From Bacillota bacterium (GTDB lineage: Bacteria; Bacillota; Sulfobacillia; RBS10-35; JAJYVM01): a stretch of DNA of 7,301 nt. Location of the stretch: the NCBI GenBank assembly GCA_021792015.1, contig JAJYVM010000193.1, positions 1 to 7,301 of the forward strand, in the 5' to 3' direction. Position numbers and translations under genes: made by a program. Below the pieces are notes generated by a model. It saw only the letters and a list, made by a program, of their open reading frames with translations, was not told the DNA's origin and did no database searches. Below are positions 1 to 5,185 of this stretch, in pieces; position 1 is the stretch's first letter, and each line of letters starts with the position of its first letter.

Positions 1-1
1 C

Positions 2-28
2 GGGTACCCGCTGGCGGGACCGGTGTGA
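2..28 (+). CDS. Possible C-terminal tail of an upstream gene (partial)
   Basis: The second forward frame is open from the window edge to a TGA at 26-28 and would end in the residues GYPLAGPV. Seven of the eight codons end in G or C, as in the real genes here. Eight codons are far too few to identify a family, and frame 1 is also open in this short stretch, so this is only a suggestion that a rightward gene ends here, convergent with the hydratase gene. Confidence 0.22.
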   Translation, partial: GYPLAGPV

Positions 29-53
29 GCGCCGCCGCGAGCCGTCGTCGGAC

Positions 54-86
54 CGGCCCGGGCCGAAGGGCGAAGGGCGAGCCCGG
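54..86. terminator. GC-rich palindromes in the gap downstream of the hydratase gene
   Basis: A perfect 12-bp palindrome CGGCCCGGGCCG lies at 54-65. CCGGGC at 58-63 can alternatively pair with GCCCGG at 81-86 around a 17-base loop that contains a tandem GAAGGGC. The position, just past the stop of the leftward gene at 92-94, suits a transcription end. No T-run follows on either strand, so it is not a textbook intrinsic terminator. In such GC-rich DNA it may be chance. Confidence 0.25.
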
Positions 87-91
87 CGCCG

Positions 92-547
92 CTAGGCGAA
101 GACGAGGCGGACGACCCAATCGGCCACGAGTGCCGGCTTGCTCTCGCCGTCGATCTCGACGGTCATCGTTCGGGTGAGGTGGACTGCGGCCGGGTCCTTC
201 AACTCGACCGCGGACAGGACGCTGCTCGCCCGGATGTTGGACCCGACCTTGACAGGATTGATGAACCGTACGCGGTCGAAGCCGTAGTTGAGCGCATATG
301 CGTCCGGATCGGTCCAGAGGCCCGCCTCATGGCTCATATAGGTGATGAGCGACAACGTCAGGAAGCCGAACGCGACGGTGGTCGGGAACGGGCCCTTCTC
401 CACACTCCAGACCGGGTCGACATGCATCGGATCGTTGTCGCGCGTGACCCTGGCAAACAGGTCGATGTCGTCCTGCGCCTGCGCGCATGCGCGGCGGATG
501 GCGTGCAGGGCCGTCACACGCGTGCGACTGATCCGCTGCATGTCCAT
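92..547 (-). CDS. MaoC/NodN-like hot-dog-fold dehydratase
   Basis: A 151-residue protein of the MaoC-like hydratase superfamily, which adds water to or removes it from acyl-CoA thioesters in the cytoplasm. The hydratase signature is visible as FARVTRDNDPMHVDP at residues 31-45, with D37 and H42 in the places of the catalytic Asp and His of (R)-specific enoyl-CoA hydratases. AFGFLTLSL (59-67) and NYGFDRVRF (87-95) resemble the NodN branch, which usually reads AHGFLTLSL and NYG.nkvRF. Two changes are notable: the Asn of DxNPxH is D39 here, and the His of AHGF is F60. Length is normal for a single-domain NodN/MaoC protein. The frame is open to a TTG at 566-568 with a weak GGCGGA upstream. I chose the ATG at 545-547 because ATG is the commoner start, but a second ATG at 539-541 and the TTG are possible; none has a strong ribosome binding site. 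No operon partner is visible. Family is fairly certain; substrate is unknown. Confidence 0.85.
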   Translation of the reverse strand: MDMQRISRTRVTALHAIRRACAQAQDDIDLFARVTRDNDPMHVDPVWSVEKGPFPTTVAFGFLTLSLITYMSHEAGLWTDPDAYALNYGFDRVRFINPVKVGSNIRASSVLSAVELKDPAAVHLTRTMTVEIDGESKPALVADWVVRLVFA

Positions 548-722
548 GACCGTGCGTAGGTTGCCCAAACCCGGTCCGCCAGGACGGCCGGGGCGCGAGG
601 CGACCAGCCCGCGTCACGGGAGAGCGGCGCTACCACAGCAGAGCCGATTCGGTCACCGCCGCGTCGGAGCCGAGAGGCGGGGTGGCGTTCCGCAGCGGGG
701 CGTGATCCGGGTATGTTGGTGA

Positions 723-751
723 GGTGGCCCCGGCGGCCAGCCGGGGCCACC
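723..751 (+). promoter_or_regulatory. 12-bp stem-loop in the 5' leader of the metallohydrolase gene, with an alternative partner
   Basis: GGTGGCCCCGGC at 723-734 pairs perfectly with GCCGGGGCCACC at 740-751 around a five-base loop. The core CCGGGGCC (741-748) also matches GGCCCCGG at 771-778, a repeat of the 726-733 arm, so two mutually exclusive stems could form in a rightward transcript, about 90 and 65 bases ahead of the GTG start. No T-run follows on either strand, so a simple terminator is unlikely. A regulatory leader is an inference; it could also be an extragenic palindromic repeat. Confidence 0.4.
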
Positions 752-828
752 CCCGTCGCCGGCAGCGAGGGGCCCCGGAAAGTGCCCTGCCCCGTGGTCA
801 TGCGCCGATCACGTCAGGAGTGAGAAGC

Positions 829-835
829 GGGGGAG
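829..835 (+). promoter_or_regulatory. Ribosome binding site for the metallohydrolase gene
   Basis: GGGGGAG lies six bases before the GTG at 842-844. It is a good Shine-Dalgarno match and supports GTG as the start. No in-frame start with a comparable site is visible just upstream. Confidence 0.7.
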
Positions 836-841
836 TGCCCG

Positions 842-3061
842 GTGGGAACTGACGGGGCCGCGGAGAGCCAATCGCCCCAGTGGTTGGATGAGTGGTGCGG
901 ACGGGCCCGCCTCGATCCGCCCGACGACATTGTCGCCGGCGCGATCGGCACATGGCGCGTGATCTTCACCGTCGGCCGCTACGGGATCGACAATGGCGGA
1001 CGCCTGCGCGTCGCCATGCGGCTCGCCAGCGACTGGGGCGCCCCGCAGACGTCGGATCCCGGTGCGGACAACTACCTGACCGTCTCCACGACCGGCGATG
1101 CGCAGGTGCGGGCTGCCTTCGACGCAGGCGGCGGCCTGCGTCCGTTCATGCAGGCCGTGACCGTCCACGTTTCCCACGGCTCGCTCCGCGAGGGGGACGA
1201 GGTGACGGTCACCTACGGCGACCCGCGCGGGGGGAGCCGGGGCGCGCGCGCGCAGACCTTCATCGAGTCCAAATTCGAATTCCGCTGTCTCGTCGAGCCG
1301 TTCCAGTCGGGCATATTCGCGCGACTGCCTTCATCGCCGGTCACGGCCGTGATACCGGATGCGCCCGTGCGCCTGGTGGCGCTCGCGCCCTCCCTGGTCG
1401 GCGCGGGCGAGCCGTTCACGGTGCTCGTTCGCGCGGAGGACCGGTGGGGCAACCATGCGCGCGGTTGGTCCGGCCAGGTGCGGCTGGGATCCTCCGGTGA
1501 CCCGGCGCGGTCCGGGGACACTGCCAGCGCCGCCCCCGCCGCCCCCGCCGCACAAGGCCTCTGCCGCATCCCCGACGTGCGGATCGCGCACCCCGGGTTC
1601 GCCCGCCTCGAGGTGGAGGATGCGGAGGCCGGCCTGCACGCCCGCACCAACCCCGTGCGCGTCCTCCGCGATCCGCCCCAAGACCGCATCTTCTGGGCCG
1701 ACATCCACGGCCAGACGGATCGGACGGTGGGCACGGGCAGCGTCGACGAATACTTCGCCTTCGCCCGCGACGTGGCCGGCTTGGATGTGGCGGGGCACCA
1801 GGGCAACGACTTTCAGATCGACGCCGCCCACTGGGATGAGATTCAGGCCCTGGTCGCCAGCTACCACGAGCCTGGCCGGTTCATCACCTTCCTGGGCTAC
1901 GAGTGGTCAGGCAACACGCCAGCCGGTGGCGATCACAACGTGTTCTTCCCCCTCGCCGACCGGGCGGCCATCCACCGGTCAAGCCACTGGCAGGTGGCCG
2001 ACCGCTCCGATGCGGCCAGCGACCGCTATCCGGTGACGGAGCTCTACCGCGAGTTTCGCGGACGCGACGACGTGCTGCTGATTCCCCACGTGGGCGGGCG
2101 CGCCTGCGACCCCGCCTACCATGAGCCTTCCCTTGAGCCGGTGGTCGAGGTGGCCTCCGTCCATGGCCGCTTCGAGTGGCTGATCGAGGAGGTGCTCCGT
2201 CGCGGCTACCGCGTGGGGTTTGTCGCCAACAGCGACGACCATACGGGCCGCCCCGGAGCGGCCTACCCCACGAGTCACGCCTTCGGCGTCCAGGGAGGGC
2301 TGACCGGTGTCCGCGCCCCCCGTCTCACCCGGCAGGACGTGTTTGCCGCCTACAAGCGGCGCTGCACCTACGCGACGACCGGCGAGCGGATCTACATGGC
2401 GGTGCGGATGGGTGACCAGCCCATGGGGGCCGCCCTTCGCGCCGGGCTCCCGCCCGCGCTGGATGTCGAGGTTGCCGGAACGGCGCCCCTGGAATCCGTG
2501 GAGGTGCGGCGGGGCCTCGATGTCGTCCACTCCGAGCCGCTCGGCGCCGGCCAGGACCCGCGCCGCATCCGCATCGCCTGGGGCGGCGCGACCCTGCGCG
2601 GCCGCGGGCGTCACGTGACCTGGGACGGCGGCCTCACCGTAACGGGCGCGCGCATTCTCGAAGTGACCCCGTTCGCCTTCGACAACCCCGGCGAAGGCAT
2701 CACCGGCTGGGACGCCGGCCATGTCGCCTGGTCCTCGGTCACGTGCGGGGATCACGACGGGATCGTGCTGACCCTCGATGACGCGGCGCACGCGACCATC
2801 GCATTCGTGTGCCCCCTGGTCTCCCTCACCTTTGGCGCGCGGGACCTGCAGCGTGGCGCCATCCGGCGCGACCTCGGCGGCGTGGGCCGGTTCGTCACGG
2901 CGCAGCTGGCGCCGGAGAGCCCGGGTCCGGAGCAGGTGACGTTCCGCTTCACCGATCGTGAGGCCCCGCCGGGCGAGCACGCTTATTACGTGCGAGCCGT
3001 CCAGGTCGACGGCCACATGGCCTGGTCCAGCCCCATCTTCGTAACGTACGACCCGCAGTGA
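842..3061 (+). CDS. DUF3604-type (PHP-like) metallohydrolase, 739 residues
   Basis: A large, probably cytoplasmic protein without a signal peptide or membrane segment. Residues 1-165 form an N-terminal region I do not recognise. Residues about 175-275 look like an Ig-like beta domain (AEDRWGNHARGWSG at 198-211), broken by a Pro/Ala linker near 228-238. Residues about 281-520 are the DUF3604 hydrolase core, related to PHP-type metal-dependent hydrolases. Likely metal or active-site motifs, in order, are FWADIHGQT (D287, H289), VAGHQGNDF (H319, D323), LGYEWSGN (E354), GGDHNVFF (D364, H365), LIPHVGGR (H416) and ANSDDHTGRPGAAYP (D465, D466, H467). PHP proteins usually start with HxH; here it is HGQ, which I recall as normal for this branch. 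Residues about 535-739 form a beta-rich C-terminal region, including DREAPPGEHAYYVRAVQ near 705-721. The GTG start is fixed by a good ribosome binding site. The substrate is not known; I infer hydrolysis of an ester, amide or phosphoester. The family assignment is strong, the function weak. Confidence 0.88.
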   Translation: MGTDGAAESQSPQWLDEWCGRARLDPPDDIVAGAIGTWRVIFTVGRYGIDNGGRLRVAMRLASDWGAPQTSDPGADNYLTVSTTGDAQVRAAFDAGGGLRPFMQAVTVHVSHGSLREGDEVTVTYGDPRGGSRGARAQTFIESKFEFRCLVEPFQSGIFARLPSSPVTAVIPDAPVRLVALAPSLVGAGEPFTVLVRAEDRWGNHARGWSGQVRLGSSGDPARSGDTASAAPAAPAAQGLCRIPDVRIAHPGFARLEVEDAEAGLHARTNPVRVLRDPPQDRIFWADIHGQTDRTVGTGSVDEYFAFARDVAGLDVAGHQGNDFQIDAAHWDEIQALVASYHEPGRFITFLGYEWSGNTPAGGDHNVFFPLADRAAIHRSSHWQVADRSDAASDRYPVTELYREFRGRDDVLLIPHVGGRACDPAYHEPSLEPVVEVASVHGRFEWLIEEVLRRGYRVGFVANSDDHTGRPGAAYPTSHAFGVQGGLTGVRAPRLTRQDVFAAYKRRCTYATTGERIYMAVRMGDQPMGAALRAGLPPALDVEVAGTAPLESVEVRRGLDVVHSEPLGAGQDPRRIRIAWGGATLRGRGRHVTWDGGLTVTGARILEVTPFAFDNPGEGITGWDAGHVAWSSVTCGDHDGIVLTLDDAAHATIAFVCPLVSLTFGARDLQRGAIRRDLGGVGRFVTAQLAPESPGPEQVTFRFTDREAPPGEHAYYVRAVQVDGHMAWSSPIFVTYDPQ
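1242..1253. repeat. Six GC dinucleotide repeats inside the metallohydrolase gene
   Basis: A pure alternating GC run of 12 bases that could adopt left-handed DNA and is a possible slippage site. It encodes part of the GARAQ segment, and the reading frame is intact through it. Confidence 0.5.
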
Positions 3062-3085
3062 CGGGTCGAGGGGGGCGCCCTTGAC

Positions 3086-3108
3086 GGAAGGCGGCAGCCG
3101 CCGCCTCC
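3086..3108 (+). terminator. Hairpin 25 bases after the metallohydrolase stop
   Basis: GGAAGGCGGC (3086-3095) pairs with GCCGCCTCC (3100-3108) around a four-base loop, giving nine base pairs with one bulged A. Its place right after the stop suits a transcription end, but no T-run follows, so it may only stabilise the mRNA 3' end or help Rho-dependent termination. Confidence 0.4.
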
Positions 3109-3128
3109 GGGTGGGGCACCTGCCAGCG

Positions 3129-3156
3129 CTGGGGGGTGGTTCCGCCCGCCCCCCAG
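3129..3156. terminator. 11-bp hairpin in the gap between the two hydrolase genes
   Basis: CTGGGGGGTGG (3129-3139) pairs with CCGCCCCCCAG (3146-3156) around the six-base loop TTCCGC, with one G-T wobble. It would be very stable. It lacks a downstream T-run on either strand. Together with the 3086-3108 hairpin it forms a double barrier that probably ends or weakens read-through into the amidohydrolase gene. Confidence 0.42.
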
Positions 3157-3223
3157 GGCCGGCGCGGCCCGAGCGCTGAGCTTGCCGGCGGCCAAGCCCC
3201 AGCGGCCCTGCTCGCCCGTGTGG

Positions 3224-3255
3224 CCGCGAAACCGCGAAACCGAGAAACCGAGAAG
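3224..3255. repeat. Four tandem copies of an 8-base unit
   Basis: The units are CCGCGAAA, CCGCGAAA, CCGAGAAA and CCGAGAAG, in direct succession. The change from CGCG to GAG halfway through looks like slippage growth of two variants. The A-rich composition stands out from the surrounding GC-rich DNA. The role is unknown; a binding site array or a neutral microsatellite are both possible. Confidence 0.75.
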
Positions 3256-3406
3256 CAACCGTGGAGGCGGGCGCGCCCCCACCCGGCGGAAGGGGCCCGC
3301 CCCCGTAGCCGCGCCTCGGGACACCTGCCGCCACCGCGCCGCGGACGGTCCGGGCTCCGCGGAGGCGTCGGCCGCCTCGCCACGCCGTCCATGTCCGCCA
3401 GGACCG

Positions 3407-3420
3407 CACGCCGCGGCGTG
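3407..3420. promoter_or_regulatory. Perfect 14-bp palindrome just upstream of the amidohydrolase start
   Basis: CACGCCGCGGCGTG is its own reverse complement and ends 12 bases before the ATG at 3433. Its right end overlaps the weak Shine-Dalgarno candidate GTGGA at 3418-3422. It could be an operator for a dimeric regulator, or in RNA a five-pair hairpin close to the ribosome site. Chance is possible at this base composition. Confidence 0.35.
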
Positions 3421-3432
3421 GAACCCCCACCC

Positions 3433-5022
3433 ATGACCTTCGACCTTGTGATCCGCCATGCCACCGTCATGCCCGGCGACGGGCCGGGGTTTCCCGCCGA
3501 CGTGGCCGTCGCCGGCCCGCGCATCGCCGCCGTCGGGCCGTCCCTGCCGGTCGACGAGGCCCGCCGCGTGATCAGCGGCGACGGGCTCCTCCTCTGTCCG
3601 GGGTTCATCGACATGCATGCGCACTCGGCGCTCTCCCCGTTCGAGGACCCCCTGCAGCTGCCCAAGCTGGCCCAGGGCTTCACCACCGAGGTTATCCACC
3701 CCGACGGGCTGTCGCCCGCCCCCGTCACCCGCGCGCGCGCCGGCGAGCGGCAGGCCTACCTCCAAGCCCTGGAGGGGCCCGGCCCCCGTCCGTGGCCATG
3801 GACCACCTTCGCCGAGCACCTGCAGGCCCTCGACGGTGCCCGTCCCGCCACCACACTGGTACCCTCGGCCGGCCACAACGCCGTCCGCGACTTCGTACTG
3901 GGCGCGGCACGCCGCGCGCCCGTGCCCGAGGAGCTGACGACGATGCGCCAGCAGATCCGGCTCATGCTGGAGGCCGGCGGGCGCACCCTGTCCTTCGGCC
4001 TCATCTACCTGCCCGGCGTCTACGCGGGCACGGACGAGCTCGTCGCCATGGCGGAGGAGGCCGCCCGCTTCGGTGCGCCGCTGGTGCCGCACATCCGCAG
4101 CGAGTCCGACCACGTGCTCGAGGCCCTGGCGGAGATGATCGAGGTTGCGCGGCGTTCGGGGGCGCCGCTGCACGTTTCGCACCTCAAGGTCATCGGCAAC
4201 GCCCACCTTGTGGAGCCGATGCTTGAATTGCTGGACCGGGCGCGGGCGGACGGGGTGGACCTGACCTTCGACCAGTACCCGTATGGCGCCGGGAGCACGA
4301 CCCTCGCCGCCCTGCTGCCGCCCTGGGCCCTGGAGGGAGGGCCGGTTGCGACCCTGGAGCGTCTCGGTGCGCGCGCGACCCGCGCGCGCATCATGCAGGA
4401 CGTTGAAGCGGCGGCGCCCGGTTGGGAGAATTTTTACCGCGCCTGCGGCCCGGACGGCGTGTTCATCGCCGATGCGGCGCCGCCGCGGGGTGGCGACGTC
4501 GGCAAGTCGTTGGCGCAAGTCGGAGTGGAGCGGGGGAGCGACCCCCTGCAGGCGTTCCTGGAGATGCTCTGGGACACCCGCCTGCAGGCGACCATGATCG
4601 TGCACTACACGACGGAGGACATGGTGCGCGCGGTATTCAGGCATCCGGCCGCCCTGGTCGGCTCGGACGGGATCTTCGGCGCCCAGCCCCACCCGCGTCT
4701 GTACGCCACGGCGGCGCGCGTGCTCGGGCGATACGCCCTGCGGGAGCGCCTGATCTCCGTGGAGGAGGCCGTCTCCCGCCTGACCGCACGGGCGGCCGAC
4801 CGCCTCGACCTCCGCGACCGTGGCCGCATCCAGCCGGGGTTGCGGGCCGACCTGGTCCTGCTCGACCCGGCGGAGTACGTCGACGTCGCCACGTACGAGA
4901 ACCCGAAGCAATACCCGCCGGGGGTGCGCACCGTCGTCGTGGGCGGCCAGGTGGCGTGGGAGGGCGGCCGGGCCGTGGGCGCCCGCGCGGGGCGGGTGAT
5001 CCGGACGCCACGCGGGCAGTAG
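3433..5022 (+). CDS. D-aminoacylase-type amidohydrolase (N-acyl-D-amino-acid deacylase family)
   Basis: A 529-residue cytoplasmic enzyme of the amidohydrolase superfamily, D-aminoacylase branch, expected to hydrolyse an N-acyl or similar amide bond. A small beta domain is built from residues 1-55 and about 462-529, with the typical closing stretch GRIQPGLRADLVLLDP (464-479). The metal-binding barrel lies between. Visible motifs are PGFIDMHAHS (H62, H64), QGFTTEVIHPDG (81-92), PHIRSES (H220), VSHLKVIG (H250, K252), FDQYPYG (279-285), GSDG (catalytic D412) and HPRLY (420-424). Length fits the family, usually about 480-570 residues. Classical D-aminoacylases have a zinc-ligand Cys in the GxTTxxxGxCG loop; here the loop has no Cys but has E86 and D91, so the metal site and perhaps the substrate differ. 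I chose the ATG at 3433 because the beta domain begins there; an ATG at 3391 is the alternative. The ribosome site (GTGGA, 3418-3422) is weak. N-acyl-D-amino acid as substrate is only a family-level guess. Confidence 0.88.
   Translation: MTFDLVIRHATVMPGDGPGFPADVAVAGPRIAAVGPSLPVDEARRVISGDGLLLCPGFIDMHAHSALSPFEDPLQLPKLAQGFTTEVIHPDGLSPAPVTRARAGERQAYLQALEGPGPRPWPWTTFAEHLQALDGARPATTLVPSAGHNAVRDFVLGAARRAPVPEELTTMRQQIRLMLEAGGRTLSFGLIYLPGVYAGTDELVAMAEEAARFGAPLVPHIRSESDHVLEALAEMIEVARRSGAPLHVSHLKVIGNAHLVEPMLELLDRARADGVDLTFDQYPYGAGSTTLAALLPPWALEGGPVATLERLGARATRARIMQDVEAAAPGWENFYRACGPDGVFIADAAPPRGGDVGKSLAQVGVERGSDPLQAFLEMLWDTRLQATMIVHYTTEDMVRAVFRHPAALVGSDGIFGAQPHPRLYATAARVLGRYALRERLISVEEAVSRLTARAADRLDLRDRGRIQPGLRADLVLLDPAEYVDVATYENPKQYPPGVRTVVVGGQVAWEGGRAVGARAGRVIRTPRGQ
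4368..4390. repeat. 10-bp perfect CG-alternating hairpin inside the amidohydrolase gene
   Basis: TGCGCGCGCG (4368-4377) is followed by a three-base spacer and its exact reverse complement CGCGCGCGCA (4381-4390). It encodes an Arg/Ala-rich helix (ARATRAR), so codon bias towards GCG/CGC explains much of it. The reading frame is intact. Confidence 0.45.
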
Positions 5023-5038
5023 CCGCCCTTTTTGGCGG
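5023..5038. terminator. Short hairpin directly after the amidohydrolase stop
   Basis: CCGCC (5023-5027) and GGCGG (5034-5038) form a five-pair stem around CTTTTT. The T-run is in the loop rather than after the stem, so this is a weak terminator candidate at best. It sits in the convergent gap where both the amidohydrolase and the molybdenum hydroxylase transcripts must end. Confidence 0.25.
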
Positions 5039-5041
5039 AGG

Positions 5042-5159
5042 CCTGGCCCCGAGCACCTATCGCTGAATGGCGTGTGGTGGACCGTGCCACGGCCAGGGCC
5101 GCCGGCGCCCGATGCCACCGATCGCCGAATCGCGCGTGGCGGAGCTTGCCGGGGCCAGG
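5042..5159. repeat. 9-bp inverted repeat spanning the convergent gap
   Basis: CCTGGCCCC at 5042-5050 is the exact reverse complement of GGGGCCAGG at 5151-5159. The left arm also matches GGCCAGG at 5091-5097, the same point in the first copy of the direct repeat listed separately. The two right arms could thus compete for one left arm in RNA. This may be structural support for ending convergent transcripts, or a by-product of the duplication. Confidence 0.35.
5056..5159. repeat. Imperfect direct repeat with a 62-base period in the convergent gap
   Basis: Bases 5056-5097 and 5118-5159 match at 33 of 42 positions, both beginning CC.ATCGC.GAAT and ending in GGCCAGG. Weaker similarity continues for about 16 more bases, so almost the whole 62-base unit may be duplicated. 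The period is not a multiple of three and the spacer has no likely gene, so this is not a coding repeat. An old tandem duplication or a short dispersed element are both possible. Confidence 0.6.
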
Positions 5160-5185
5160 TTGCCGGGCGTACGGTCAGCAGCGCG

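Larger units (their letters stand above)
548..841. other. Divergent intergenic region between hydratase and metallohydrolase genes
   Basis: About 0.3 kb separates two genes that point away from each other, so it should hold a promoter for each. I see no convincing sigma-70 boxes; this is common in DNA this rich in G and C. No reading frame in it resembles a protein. The right half, 723-778, holds complementary GC-rich segments that are listed separately. The sequence from 781 to the ribosome binding site is unremarkable. Confidence 0.5.
3062..3432. other. 371-base intergenic region with several structured elements
   Basis: This gap separates the two rightward hydrolase genes. An open frame runs into the amidohydrolase gene from 3136, but its roughly 99 extra residues are low-complexity Arg/Pro/Ala and match no family pattern, so I treat the stretch as noncoding. 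It holds two hairpins soon after the metallohydrolase stop (3086-3108 and 3129-3156), a tandem 8-mer (3224-3255) and a palindrome beside the next start (3407-3420). These suggest that the downstream gene has its own promoter, although no clear promoter boxes are visible. Confidence 0.55.

Noticed and set aside
1..10. CGGGTACCCG palindrome at the left edge as an operator
   Set aside because: It is only 10 bases at the window edge, with no promoter or gene start nearby to support a role.
688..717. Possible promoter with TTCCGC (688-693) and TATGTT (712-717), 18 bases apart
   Set aside because: The -35 box matches the consensus poorly and one such pairing is expected by chance in a region of this length.
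1518..1552. GCC/CCC-rich run as a regulatory or unstable repeat
   Set aside because: It encodes an ordinary Ala/Pro linker in the metallohydrolase and is explained by codon bias.
3224..3255. Tandem 8-mers as a CRISPR array
   Set aside because: The units are 8 bases long with no spacers between them.
1979..3430. Long leftward open frame opposite the metallohydrolase gene
   Set aside because: It is antisense to a gene with clear family motifs, its Arg/Gly-rich translation matches nothing, and long shadow frames are expected at this G+C.
3136..3432. About 99-residue N-terminal extension of the amidohydrolase in the same open frame
   Set aside because: It is low-complexity Arg/Pro/Ala sequence typical of noncoding GC-rich DNA, and the family's beta domain starts exactly at the ATG at 3433.
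2986..5118. 710-residue leftward open frame opposite the amidohydrolase gene
   Set aside because: The forward frame carries the amidohydrolase motifs; the reverse translation is His/Arg/Gly-rich and has no domain pattern.
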